The notes beneath the pieces are model-generated. The model saw only the letters and a list, made by a program, of their open reading frames with translations, did no database searches and was not told the DNA's origin. Both the position numbers and the translations under genes were made by a program. A stretch of DNA of 41,494 nt from an uncultured Eubacterium sp. (GTDB lineage: Bacteria > Bacillota > Clostridia > Lachnospirales > Lachnospiraceae), in the NCBI GenBank assembly GCA_947385775.1, contig CANDMI010000030.1, positions 1-41,494 on the forward strand. The letters are read 5' to 3'. Positions 23,028 to 31,483 of this stretch are shown one piece after another; position 1 is the stretch's first letter; every line of letters starts with the position of its first letter.

Positions 23028-24402
23028 TCCGGCTACAGGTTTTGGAATTTGGATTATTTCTTCCTTATGCGGCGCCGTGATCTTCGCCGCATGGCAACTG
23101 GCAGTCCATATTTTTAAGCGCAGAGGCTACTTTTACTTTTTTTACAAGCTTCTGCGCTTGATGCCAGTCTTTTTTTGTTTGCCATCGCTTATCATGTTAT
23201 TTTACTTACAGCTTTTACCGGATCCGTCACAGTTGTTTTACTTATTCGCCACGACGCCTCCCATCCGTATCACGGTATTCATCCTCATTCATATCTGGGC
23301 GGCTGGCACAATATTCCTCCTTGGATTTTATCTGTATGAGGTTATACGGATGCAGCTTTTATACCGAAGGAAAATCCCGTGCAAACGAGAAATCCTCCAA
23401 CTATATGAAAACATATGCCGCGAGGTCGGTGGAAAACGCTTCCCTGCGCTGTGCCAAAGCTACAACGTCAAAGTCCCTATCCTGACAGGAATCTTCCGGC
23501 CCCGGATCTACCTTCCGGTATCAGACTGGCCAAAACAGCAGCTTTCCATTATTTTCACCCATGAGCTGAACCATTTTCGGCAGGGAGACATCCGTATGAA
23601 GCGGTTCGCCGCCCTTTTAGTGGCGCTGCAATGGGTCAACCCAGCGGTATGGATATTTTACAAGACCATTATTTTATGGAGCGAATACGCCTGCGACTGG
23701 CTAAGCTACCCGTTATGCGGCGGAAAAAGAAGCTACTTTCAGGTCATTACCTCCATTGCGGAAAAACGGGGAGAGACAAGGCGCCTGGATGTATCCGCTC
23801 TGTTCACAGACAAAGGAGAATTAGAGCGGCGCGTACAGCATGTCCAATGGTGTGGAAAAAAACGAAAAGGCTCGTTTCTTGGAGCCACGCTGCTTACCGG
23901 CGCGATCATTGCAATCGGCGCTGTCGTTACTTACCATGCCGCTACATTTGCCATAGAAAATTCTTATGACCTGTATCTTGCAACCGAAAACAGCATAGAG
24001 CTGCCGCAAGCCCCACCTCCAACGGAATGCCGTGACTACGGGCCATCCAAAAAGGTAGATATTTGCTGCGGCGCGACTGACAATCGAAAAGACGGGGCAT
24101 TTTTTTGTATGGATTTTAAATGGGAGCTGGACGCTCATACGATGTGCCATACCGTTCCCCATGAGCTTTTTGAAGACACCTGCTTATTGATCATGATGCA
24201 CGCATATGAATTTGAAGAGCATTTATGCGCAGGCTATATGGATAAGGATGGAAACCGCTCCTTTGTCGACGTATCCGACAGCGGCATCCAAAATCTGGAA
24301 ATCCCAAAGGATGGCGCATATAAAATATTTATAGAAAATAAAGGGGACTCCCCTGTGGAAATATCCGGGTCCTTTACATTGATAAATGAAGACCATACAT
24401 AA
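23008..24402 (+). CDS. M56 family (BlaR1/MecR1-like) membrane metallopeptidase with Cys-rich outer domain
   Basis: 464 residues. Membrane helices lie at about 12-34, 48-68, 87-110 and 289-308. The zinc motif is HELNH (185-189) with a downstream Glu (E226, SEYACDW). The outer domain (309-464) holds seven Cys, including an adjacent pair, and ends in a beta-rich stretch (DGAYKIFIENKGDSPVEI). It is not a penicillin-binding domain. GGAGG is eight bases before the ATG, inside the repressor gene, so translation is coupled. Probably releases the co-encoded repressor when the outer domain meets its signal; the signal is unknown. Confidence 0.88.
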   Translation: MKWITPSPATGFGIWIISSLCGAVIFAAWQLAVHIFKRRGYFYFFYKLLRLMPVFFCLPSLIMLFYLQLLPDPSQLFYLFATTPPIRITVFILIHIWAAGTIFLLGFYLYEVIRMQLLYRRKIPCKREILQLYENICREVGGKRFPALCQSYNVKVPILTGIFRPRIYLPVSDWPKQQLSIIFTHELNHFRQGDIRMKRFAALLVALQWVNPAVWIFYKTIILWSEYACDWLSYPLCGGKRSYFQVITSIAEKRGETRRLDVSALFTDKGELERRVQHVQWCGKKRKGSFLGATLLTGAIIAIGAVVTYHAATFAIENSYDLYLATENSIELPQAPPPTECRDYGPSKKVDICCGATDNRKDGAFFCMDFKWELDAHTMCHTVPHELFEDTCLLIMMHAYEFEEHLCAGYMDKDGNRSFVDVSDSGIQNLEIPKDGAYKIFIENKGDSPVEISGSFTLINEDHT

Positions 24403-24421
24403 TAGGCGAAACGCCATGATC

Positions 24422-24451
24422 GAGTAGGGGAAGAGACATCTTTCCCTACTC
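24422..24451. terminator. Hairpin after the second M56 gene
   Basis: GAGTAGGG...CCCTACTC with an inner AAGA/TCTT, a nearly perfect stem around a four-base loop, lying between the convergent M56 and toxin-remnant genes. No T-run follows. Confidence 0.5.
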
Positions 24452-24464
24452 CGCGCGCCGAGTG

Positions 24465-24506
24465 CAATTCATCCGCATGCTCTGAAACAATTAATTTATA
24501 TGCCAT
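24465..24506 (-). pseudogene. 5' stub of a RelE/ParE-type toxin gene
   Basis: The ATG overlaps the last codons of the antitoxin gene, the usual arrangement in these operons. It opens MAYKLIVSEHADEL, the typical first strand and helix of RelE/ParE toxins. After that the reading frame turns into sequence from the other side of the hairpin (HSARGVGKDV...) with no toxin similarity and no catalytic residues. About 75 residues of toxin are missing, so the gene is a remnant. Confidence 0.65.
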
Positions 24507-24756
24507 ATTTTTTCCTCATTCCTTCCAAAGCAGTGCGGGCATCCTTTGTATTTCCATTCTCTATTTGCTGTTCTGACAATTCAACATCCTGATATATTGC
24601 AAGCTGGCGCATGGCATTTTCATAAACTCCCATACTCATGATCACCATATCGCCATAGCCGTTTTTTGTAATAAAAATAGGCTCGTCTGACTTATGGCAC
24701 ATATCGGAAATCTCCGAAGAATTTTTCAAATCCTTGATCGGTATAATCTGTGGCAT
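24496..24756 (-). CDS. Phd/YefM family antitoxin
   Basis: 86 residues. The N-terminal fold is typical of Phd/YefM DNA-binding antitoxins (MPQIIPIKDLKNSSEIS, then EPIFITKNGYGDMVIMSMGVYE). The C-terminal half (about 55-86) is the helix that normally wraps the toxin. It begins 7 bp after the pcrA stop codon, with AGGGG before its ATG, and so is probably transcribed with pcrA. Its toxin gene survives only as a 5' stub. It may now act as an orphan regulator or simply be decaying. Confidence 0.88.
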   Translation of the reverse strand: MPQIIPIKDLKNSSEISDMCHKSDEPIFITKNGYGDMVIMSMGVYENAMRQLAIYQDVELSEQQIENGNTKDARTALEGMRKKYGI

Positions 24757-24763
24757 TCTACCC

Positions 24764-26989
24764 CTATTCCTGCACCCTTTTTAGCTTCGCAAACCCCGCA
24801 AACATCTTCTTCACGCCCGCCTGCTCAAACTGCACCGTCACCTCAAAATCTCTTCCGCCTGGAATGATCTTTACAACCGTTCCTTTTCCAAACTTCCGGT
24901 GCTCCACAAGGTCGCCCGCGTCATAGCCAAGATCCGCCTTTTCGCCCCCGCTGGAAGGTTTGCTTAAAACCGTCACCGCCGGCTTTGCGCGAAACTGTTC
25001 GAGCGCCTTTTGCTTTAAATTCGGAGACTGCCTTTTATGCTCTTTCTGCGTCTGCGCGCTTGGAAACTTGCTTTGCAAATATTCCGCGGGGATTTCCTCC
25101 ACAAACCGGGACAGCCTGTTATACTGCGTCTTTCCATGCACCATGCGCTGTTTTGCGCAGGTCAGCGTCAGATTTTCCTTTGCCCTTGTGATCCCCACAT
25201 ACGCAAGGCGCCGCTCCTCCTCCACCTCCTCTTTGGCATTGTCGCTTGTAATGGACATATAGCTTGGAAACAGCCCGTCCTCCATGCCAGCGAGGTAGAC
25301 ATTTGGAAATTCCAGCCCTTTTGCACTATGTAACGTCATTAAAGTAACGTAATCGCTCTTATCGTCCAGCTTGTCCACATCCGCCACCAAAGCGACCTCC
25401 TCTAAAAAGCCCGATAGCGTCGGCTGCTCCTCGTTTTGTTCGTACGTGCGAAGCTTTCCTTGCAGCTCCTCGATGTTTTCAATCCTTGACTGCGCCTCCT
25501 CACTTCCTTCCAATTCCAGCTCCTTGATGTACCCGGTGGACTCAATGATCTCGGACAACAGGTCAGATAAGGAAATCTCCCCCACTTTCGATCGCATTGT
25601 CTGGATAAAGGTCACAAACGGCTGGATCTTTGCCGCCGCCCTGCCTAGACTTGGGATTTCCGAGGCGCCCCGCAGCGCATAGTAAAAGCTGATGTCATGA
25701 TCAAGCGCATACTCCTGCACCTTTGCCATTGTTGTGGCTCCAATTCCCCGTTTAGGAACGTTTAAGATCCTTCGCACCGCCAGATCGTCTTTTGCGTTGT
25801 CGATCGTTTTTAAATACGCAAGCAGGTCTTTGATCTCCTTTCGCGCATAAAAGTTTATCCCGCCTACGATTTTATACGGGATATTCGATACGATAAACCG
25901 CTCCTCAAATAAACGGGACTGGGCGTTTGTCCGGTAAAGGATCGCGCAATCCTGGTAAACGTACCCGCCGCTTTTTACCTTCTCCTTAATATCTTCCACA
26001 ATATATGCCGCTTCGTCTGACGCTGTGTAAAACTGGCGAAATTCCACCGGGGCGCCGGATGGGTTGTCCGTCCAAAGGGACTTTGCCTTACGACCTACAT
26101 TGTTTGAGATCACGGCGTTTGCCGCGTTCAAAATATTTTGGGTCGAGCGGTAATTTTGCTCCAGCTTAATGACCGCCGCGTCTGGAAAATAATGCTCAAA
26201 ATTTAAAATGTTTCGGATATTGGCGCCGCGGAATTTATAGATCGACTGGTCGTCGTCGCCCACCACGCATAAATTTCCATATTTGGACGCTAAAAGCTGT
26301 ATGAGCGTAAACTGCGCGGTGTTCGTATCCTGGTATTCGTCCACCATAATATAACGGAAACGCTCCTGATAGCCCTGCAACACTTCCGCGTCCTTGCGAA
26401 ACAGCTCTACGGTCTTCATGATCAGATCGTCGAAATCAAAGGCGTTATTTTTGCGCAGCATTTTCTGATATTCCGCGTAAACTTCCCCTATCTTTTGCTT
26501 TTTAAAATCCCCCTGGGCATGGGTTTGATAGGTCACTTCGTCTATCAGCTCATCCTTTGCATGGGAGATCGCGTTTAAAAACATCCGTTCGCTGAAATTT
26601 TTCGTATCGATGGAAAGCCTTTTGCAAATATCCTTCATTAACTGCTTTTGGTCGTCCGCGTCATAGATCGTAAACCTTGTGTCATACCCGATCCTGTCCG
26701 CAAACCGCCTTAAAAACCGCACGCAGGTCGCATGGAACGTCGTGACCCATATGCTCTCCGATCCAAGCCCGACAATCTGGTCAATGCGGTCGCGCATTTC
26801 GCCCGCCGCCTTATTCGTAAACGTAATCGCCATAATATGGTAAGGGCTTACGCCTTTTTCTTCTATTAAATATGCAGCGCGATGGGTCAGCACCCTGGTT
26901 TTTCCAGAGCCGGCCCCTGCCAGGATCAGCACAGGGCCCTGCGTCTGACACACCGCCTGCATCTGCATTTCATTCATATTTTCATACAT
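24764..26989 (-). CDS. pcrA: ATP-dependent DNA helicase PcrA (UvrD/Rep superfamily)
   Basis: SF1A 3'-5' helicase used in repair, replication restart and clearing RecA filaments. 741 residues, normal for PcrA. Walker A GAGSGKT lies at 25-31; other motifs seen include FTNKAAGEMRDR (motif Ia), VDEYQDTN (motif II), DDDQSIYKFRGA (motif III), ENYRST (IV), and LMTLHSAKGLEF with VGITRAKENL (V-VI). The C-terminal Tudor-like domain (GDLVEHRKFGKGTV) binds RNA polymerase in PcrA. AAAGG lies before the ATG of MYENMNE; a longer reading to 27097 crosses into the divergent promoter and is not credible. Followed at 7 bp by the antitoxin gene. Confidence 0.96.
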   Translation of the reverse strand: MYENMNEMQMQAVCQTQGPVLILAGAGSGKTRVLTHRAAYLIEEKGVSPYHIMAITFTNKAAGEMRDRIDQIVGLGSESIWVTTFHATCVRFLRRFADRIGYDTRFTIYDADDQKQLMKDICKRLSIDTKNFSERMFLNAISHAKDELIDEVTYQTHAQGDFKKQKIGEVYAEYQKMLRKNNAFDFDDLIMKTVELFRKDAEVLQGYQERFRYIMVDEYQDTNTAQFTLIQLLASKYGNLCVVGDDDQSIYKFRGANIRNILNFEHYFPDAAVIKLEQNYRSTQNILNAANAVISNNVGRKAKSLWTDNPSGAPVEFRQFYTASDEAAYIVEDIKEKVKSGGYVYQDCAILYRTNAQSRLFEERFIVSNIPYKIVGGINFYARKEIKDLLAYLKTIDNAKDDLAVRRILNVPKRGIGATTMAKVQEYALDHDISFYYALRGASEIPSLGRAAAKIQPFVTFIQTMRSKVGEISLSDLLSEIIESTGYIKELELEGSEEAQSRIENIEELQGKLRTYEQNEEQPTLSGFLEEVALVADVDKLDDKSDYVTLMTLHSAKGLEFPNVYLAGMEDGLFPSYMSITSDNAKEEVEEERRLAYVGITRAKENLTLTCAKQRMVHGKTQYNRLSRFVEEIPAEYLQSKFPSAQTQKEHKRQSPNLKQKALEQFRAKPAVTVLSKPSSGGEKADLGYDAGDLVEHRKFGKGTVVKIIPGGRDFEVTVQFEQAGVKKMFAGFAKLKRVQE

Positions 26990-27042
26990 AGTAACGCCTT
27001 TCTGCCGCGAAACGTAAGCGCCGCAACCACAAATATTTCTTC

Positions 27043-27071
27043 TTGTCATACAGTTTTGAATACTATATAAT
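27043..27071 (+). promoter_or_regulatory. Promoter of the DUF1836 gene
   Basis: TTGTCA, 17 bp, TATAAT, 20 bp before the DUF1836 ATG and divergent from pcrA, whose start is 55 bp away. Confidence 0.75.
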
Positions 27072-27090
27072 AGAGGAACGAGGTGATAAC

Positions 27091-27729
27091 ATGACAATAG
27101 ATGACAAAAATCTGTTAAACAGTATTCTGGAAAGCCTGAAAAATCTGAATTACATCAAGCCGGAGGATATCCCAAACATTGACCTTTACATGGACCAGGT
27201 CACGACCTTTATGGATACGCAGCTGGCTTCCACCAAACGACATCCAGAGGATAAAATACTAACGAAGACCATGATCAACAACTACACAAAAAATAATCTC
27301 CTTCCTCCGCCGGAAAAGAAAAAATACACAAAGGAGCATCTTCTGACGCTGATCTTTATTTACTATTTTAAAGGGATCATGAGCATCAGCGACATCCAAA
27401 GTATTTTAAACCCGATCACAAATAAATATTTTTCCAGCAAAGACGGAATGGATCTGACCGCCATTTACAATGAAGTGTTCGGCTTAGAATACGACGCGTC
27501 CAAAATACTGACCAAGGATATTATCAGAAAATATATCACAAGCAGGCAGACATTCGAAAACGCCGATGAAAGCGACCGCGACAAATTGCAGCTGTTTTCT
27601 TTTCTATGTATGCTAAGCTTTGACGTTTATTTAAAACGCATGATCATCGAGCAGATCATCGATACAAAGCTATCCCGCCAACCGTCCGACTCCGTAAAAA
27701 AGGGCGCGAAAGAAAATAAGAAAAAATAA
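27091..27729 (+). CDS. DUF1836 domain-containing protein
   Basis: 212 residues. The centre (about 55-115: LTKTMINNYTKNNLLPPP, then YTKEHLLTLIFIYYFKGIMSI) has the helix-turn-helix-like pattern of DUF1836, a family of clostridial and bacillar proteins thought to be regulators. The C-terminus is lysine-rich. GAGGTG lies seven bases before the ATG. It stands alone with its own promoter and a hairpin behind it. No enzymatic motif is present and I do not know its function. Confidence 0.85.
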   Translation: MTIDDKNLLNSILESLKNLNYIKPEDIPNIDLYMDQVTTFMDTQLASTKRHPEDKILTKTMINNYTKNNLLPPPEKKKYTKEHLLTLIFIYYFKGIMSISDIQSILNPITNKYFSSKDGMDLTAIYNEVFGLEYDASKILTKDIIRKYITSRQTFENADESDRDKLQLFSFLCMLSFDVYLKRMIIEQIIDTKLSRQPSDSVKKGAKENKKK

Positions 27730-27733
27730 CGTC

Positions 27734-27764
27734 ATCCCCTTCCAGACCGCGTCCGGAAGGGGAT
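27734..27764. terminator. Hairpin between DUF1836 and yerC-like genes
   Basis: A 10-bp perfect stem, ATCCCCTTCC with GGAAGGGGAT, around an 11-base loop between convergent genes. No strong T-run. Confidence 0.65.
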
Positions 27765-27777
27765 ATCGCTTTACGCC

Positions 27778-28065
27778 CTATTGCGGCATCCGCTCCAAAA
27801 CCATATCATAGCCGTCGTTCCCATAATTCAACGACCGGTTGACGCGGCTGATCGTCGCCGTGGAAGCCCCCGTTTTATCCGCAATGTCTACATAAGTCCA
27901 ATTCTTTCTAAGCAAATGCGCCACCTCAAACCGCTGGGCAATCGCCTGCAACTCGTTCACCGTACATACATCCTCAAAAAACCGATAGCACTCTTCCCTG
28001 TTTTGAAGGCACAATACCGCATCAAAAAATTCATCTACAGACTCGGTTCGAAGATTTTTACTCAT
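27778..28065 (-). CDS. YerC/YecD family TrpR-related regulator
   Basis: 95 residues. Helical DNA-binding protein of the TrpR superfamily: the helix-turn-helix is RKNWTYVDIADKTGASTATISRV near residues 53-75, followed by the family-typical RSLNYGNDGYD. Members in Firmicutes are stand-alone regulators with no established ligand. Its AAGGAG directly follows the stop codon of the GH25 gene, so the two form an operon and translation may be coupled. The target is not indicated by sequence. Confidence 0.92.
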   Translation of the reverse strand: MSKNLRTESVDEFFDAVLCLQNREECYRFFEDVCTVNELQAIAQRFEVAHLLRKNWTYVDIADKTGASTATISRVNRSLNYGNDGYDMVLERMPQ

Positions 28066-28076
28066 AGTTTCGCTCC

Positions 28077-29873
28077 TTAAATCTGACGGATATAGCTTGA
28101 TTTCACATATCCCTCATATACCTTTCCTCCAAGTGTGCATCTGACATAGCTCCAGCTTTCGCCATCCTCATCCTTCGTCGTTTTCTGGATCCTTACCTTT
28201 TTCTCCTTCGGCAAGTATGCCTTCGCCTTTGTGTCAAATCCCACGCCCTTTCGTATATGCGTGTTGCGTTTTGCCCTGCCAGCCGTATAGGTCGTAACAT
28301 AGCCTCCCGCCAGATATCCTTTGTATTTTATTCCATTTACCTTATAATTTACCAGATACCAGATGCTTCCGGTCGTCGATAACGTGTATTTTTTATACGC
28401 CAAAACCGTGCCTGACGGCACAACCGTGTGGGTCGCGTATTCTGTGCCCGCCTGTGTGCGTAAATTCATCGCCGCATTGGTCTTAAGGCTGCGCTCGTAT
28501 TTGCAAGCCGTATGCGCCGTAAGCGTTTCGGACTCCTTGCCATATAAGATCACTTCCACGTTCGCCCCGTCGTCCGGCTGTTCGTCTCCATTTCCCCCGT
28601 TTTCCGGATTTCCATTATCTGGATTTCCGTTTTCCAAATCCGTTCCCGTAGATACATTTTCAGTGGTAGGCTCATCTGGCTGTGTTTCTATAAAAAACGG
28701 GATGAGCTTATAATAATACTGCCGCCCATTCGTCTTTGCTACGGAGCTGTCGGTATATTTCGTGACCGTCGCGTCATTGATCGTTTTTATCTTTTTGTAT
28801 GTCCCACCATAAGAGCTGCACCGATACAGGTCATAACCTGCCGCTTCTTCTAACGCCGTCCATTTGATCGTAATGGAATCCGAAGTATTGGACTTCATCT
28901 TTACGCCTGTGACAACCTCCTCAAGCCTTGGCTCTTCTGTATCCACCGGGATTTCGTCTTCTTCGTCATCCTCATCCTCGGAATAATAAAAATTACAGTC
29001 CACGCTTCCGGATATGCCGTTTACGCTGCCGGAACTGGAATACTGCCAGTAACGGTAGTCTCCGGTATAGGAAGTCCTTGTCGTATAATTTGCCAGCCAC
29101 AGATCGTAATCCGAAAGCCTGGATGTGTCATAAGAGGTCTGCAAAAACGACGGGCTGCTGTAATTCATCGCGTCATACCCGGCAGCCTCCATTGCTTTCA
29201 TAAAGGTAAGCGCGTTGCTCGTAGCCTGCGCCTTTGACGTGCCATATGCCCGATATGCATTAGAAAACGCTTCAAAATCGTATACGACCGGAAGCGAAAT
29301 CTTATCCTGAAAACCAGCCAAAAGCTCTAAAGTCTTGGACGCTTCTTTTTTTACCTCCGCTGTCGTCTTTGCGTTGGAAAAATAATAAATCCCAACCTGG
29401 ATGCCTTCTTTGTAAGCATTTTCCACATTTCTGCGAAAATAATTGTCCTCATACATCGCAAATTTCTGCGCCAGCCCGGTATAGCCGCAGCGGATAAACG
29501 CAAATTTCACCCCTGCTTTTTTGACCTTCGCCCAGTCGATCGTCGCCTGCCACTGAGACACATCGATGCCATGCACAATGTTCGTATCGTCAAACTGCTG
29601 CCCATGGGTGTAGGTCAGTCCGGTAAACGGGCTTTTCGACGTCCTGCCTGCCGCCTTCAATGAAAATGGAGCGGTCTCTTCCGTTATGAACTGGCGTTTC
29701 ACATAATCCGGGTCATTGTAATCCGGCTCTAAATCCTCCGGAGTTTCCGCCTTTTTTGTCTGTTCCGATCCAGCCTGCGGCGCCCCTGCCGCCTGTACCA
29801 TGTGTGCCGCCGGCTGGCCGCATACAAAAACGCAGCACAACATGCCAGCTAAGAGCCTTTTCCTTCGTACCAT
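28077..29873 (-). CDS. Secreted GH25 muramidase with FnIII and two SH3 domains
   Basis: N-acetylmuramidase that cleaves peptidoglycan, 598 residues. Signal peptide 1-28 (MVRRKR then hydrophobic). GH25 barrel about 98-298, with D104 (GIDVSQWQ) and the catalytic pair D199-x-E201 (YDFE). An acidic linker (EDEDDEEDE) leads to a fibronectin III-like domain (about 318-398), an Asn/Gly/Glu-rich linker, and two bacterial SH3 domains (about 467-525 and 530-598) for wall binding. AGGAG lies seven bases before the ATG; a longer reading to 30002 lacks this. The yerC-like gene follows. May serve in cell-wall turnover, or in sporulation or germination; no spore-specific promoter was found. Confidence 0.92.
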   Translation of the reverse strand: MVRRKRLLAGMLCCVFVCGQPAAHMVQAAGAPQAGSEQTKKAETPEDLEPDYNDPDYVKRQFITEETAPFSLKAAGRTSKSPFTGLTYTHGQQFDDTNIVHGIDVSQWQATIDWAKVKKAGVKFAFIRCGYTGLAQKFAMYEDNYFRRNVENAYKEGIQVGIYYFSNAKTTAEVKKEASKTLELLAGFQDKISLPVVYDFEAFSNAYRAYGTSKAQATSNALTFMKAMEAAGYDAMNYSSPSFLQTSYDTSRLSDYDLWLANYTTRTSYTGDYRYWQYSSSGSVNGISGSVDCNFYYSEDEDDEEDEIPVDTEEPRLEEVVTGVKMKSNTSDSITIKWTALEEAAGYDLYRCSSYGGTYKKIKTINDATVTKYTDSSVAKTNGRQYYYKLIPFFIETQPDEPTTENVSTGTDLENGNPDNGNPENGGNGDEQPDDGANVEVILYGKESETLTAHTACKYERSLKTNAAMNLRTQAGTEYATHTVVPSGTVLAYKKYTLSTTGSIWYLVNYKVNGIKYKGYLAGGYVTTYTAGRAKRNTHIRKGVGFDTKAKAYLPKEKKVRIQKTTKDEDGESWSYVRCTLGGKVYEGYVKSSYIRQI

Positions 29874-30029
29874 TTGTAATCTCCTTTGTTTTCCTGTATA
29901 AGATTCTTTTCCTTCCACATAGTTTCCATTTTCCACACGCCAACGCGTATTTGATTTTACCTTAAAAAAGTACGAAAAGGGCGCCTTTTTTTTCCGTGTC
30001 ATATTCTGGAAACTTTTACAATTTTGTAT

Positions 30030-30073
30030 TTTGAAAAACGGATGCTGGGCAAGATCCCCTTTCCCAGCATCCG
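30030..30073 (-). terminator. Terminator after spoVAC
   Basis: Perfect 11-bp stem CGGATGCTGGG/CCCAGCATCCG followed on the minus strand by TTTTTC. It makes spoVAC a single-gene unit. Confidence 0.85.
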
Positions 30074-30121
30074 TTTATCTATCATTCTATCACCTTGACC
30101 CAACCGTCGCCTAAGCTTTCG

Positions 30122-30589
30122 CTAGAATACCCCCATCAGCTTCCCAATCCAATAACAAGCCCCCAAAAGCCAGCTGGAAAATATCCCATACAAAATCACG
30201 GGGCCTGCGATCGTAAATATTTTCGCGCCGATGCCAAATACCTGGCCTTCTTTTTTAAATTCGATCGCCGGAGCCGCCACGCTGTTTGCAAACCCGGTGA
30301 TCGGCACAAGCGCCCCCGCGCCGCCCCATTTCGCAAAGGAAGGATAAATATTAAGCCCCGTCAGCAAAATGCTTAGGAATATAAGGCTCAAAGAACACCA
30401 GCTTCCCGCCATTTCCTTATCCATGCCCATGTTTTTTGCCACATTCAGTATCGCCTGCCCGACGACGCAGATCCCCCCGCCGACCAAAAACGCGCGGCCC
30501 ATGGAAAGCGCAAGGTTCCTGGTAGGCGTAACCTGCTTGACATACTCGTTGTATTCCTGCTGTTTTCGTTCCTTCTCTTTTTCTTTCAT
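30122..30589 (-). CDS. spoVAC: Stage V sporulation protein AC (SpoVAC)
   Basis: Inner-membrane protein of the SpoVA channel that moves dipicolinic acid into the developing spore and out on germination; SpoVAC is its mechanosensitive subunit in Bacillus. 155 residues: a charged N-terminus (KEKEKERKQQEYNEYVKQV), then four or five helices. The segments SMGRAFLVGGGICVVGQ and GGAGALVPITGFANSVAAPAIEFKKEG are characteristic (second one seen at about 90-116). AAGGAG precedes the ATG. Unusual in standing alone, with a terminator directly behind it, whereas spoVAC, spoVAD and spoVAE are normally together. Confidence 0.92.
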   Translation of the reverse strand: MKEKEKERKQQEYNEYVKQVTPTRNLALSMGRAFLVGGGICVVGQAILNVAKNMGMDKEMAGSWCSLSLIFLSILLTGLNIYPSFAKWGGAGALVPITGFANSVAAPAIEFKKEGQVFGIGAKIFTIAGPVILYGIFSSWLLGACYWIGKLMGVF

Positions 30590-30707
30590 ATTGTAAGCTC
30601 CTTACTTAAGCGATGCTTACAAGGACAAAACCTTCAAGACATCGCTAAATTTTATTCCATTTAAACTAGGATAAGCAGGTCTGCGCCGATTATACTGTAA
30701 GATTTTT

Positions 30708-31466
30708 CTATTTTAGATCTTTTACCACCTCGCCCGCGATCACAAGCCCAGCCGCCGCCGGGACAAAGGCGTTGCTGCCGAAAGCAGCACGCCTTACGTT
30801 TGTCTCGCCGCCCTCCTTTACCTCCTTTGCATTTTTCGCATTTTCATCACCTGTATGTTCCATTCTCCCGTTTTGCGGCATATACGGCTTTTCTTTGGAA
30901 TATGCCACTTTTAAATGTTCCACGCCTCTTTTTTTTAATTCCCGGCGCATCACCTTTGCCAGCGGACACACCGATGTTTCATAAATGTCCGCGACCATAA
31001 ATCCCGACGGGTCCATCTTATTTCCTGCCCCCATAGAGCTGATCACCGGAACGCCCGCAGACTTTGCCCGCATAATCAACGCAATTTTACCAGAAACCGT
31101 ATCGATCGCGTCCACCACATACTGATACGCCGAAAAATCAAATTGCCCGGCTGTTTCCGGCAGGAAAAAATGCGGATAACAACGGACTTGCGCGTAAGGG
31201 TTGATCTCTAAAATCCGCTCTTTTGCCACGTCCACTTTTAGCCGTCCAACTGTTTTTGTAGTCGCAATTAGCTGTCTGTTTATATTTGTAATATCCACCC
31301 GGTCATGGTCTACCAGGTCAAGCGCGCCAATCCCGCTGCGCGCAAGCGCTTCTACGACATAGCTTCCCACGCCGCCGATCCCAAACACCGCAACCCTGGC
31401 GCTTGCCAGGCGCGCCATCCCCTCTTTTCCGATCAAAGCCTCTGTCCTTGCAAACCGCTCATCCAT
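30708..31466 (-). CDS. tcdA: tRNA threonylcarbamoyladenosine dehydratase (TcdA, ThiF/E1-like)
   Basis: E1-like enzyme that uses ATP to cyclise t6A37 in tRNAs decoding ANN codons. 252 residues: FARTEALIGKEGMARL start, nucleotide loop GIGGVGSYVVEALARSG (30-46), and RVDITNINRQL are the usual marks. The region after RELKKRGVEHLKVAYSKE carries a charged insert (about 205-225) of low complexity. The chosen ATG is 17 bp behind the GNAT stop with GGGGCG before it; a longer reading would overlap that gene by 31 bp. Last gene of the ilvBN-DUF2156-GNAT-tcdA series. Confidence 0.92.
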   Translation of the reverse strand: MDERFARTEALIGKEGMARLASARVAVFGIGGVGSYVVEALARSGIGALDLVDHDRVDITNINRQLIATTKTVGRLKVDVAKERILEINPYAQVRCYPHFFLPETAGQFDFSAYQYVVDAIDTVSGKIALIMRAKSAGVPVISSMGAGNKMDPSGFMVADIYETSVCPLAKVMRRELKKRGVEHLKVAYSKEKPYMPQNGRMEHTGDENAKNAKEVKEGGETNVRRAAFGSNAFVPAAAGLVIAGEVVKDLK

Positions 31467-31483
31467 CTTTCGCCCCGTAAATT

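Noticed and set aside
26990-27097. Upstream extension of PcrA to 27097
   Set aside because: It would run through the divergent DUF1836 promoter and adds non-homologous residues; MYENMNE has a ribosome binding site.
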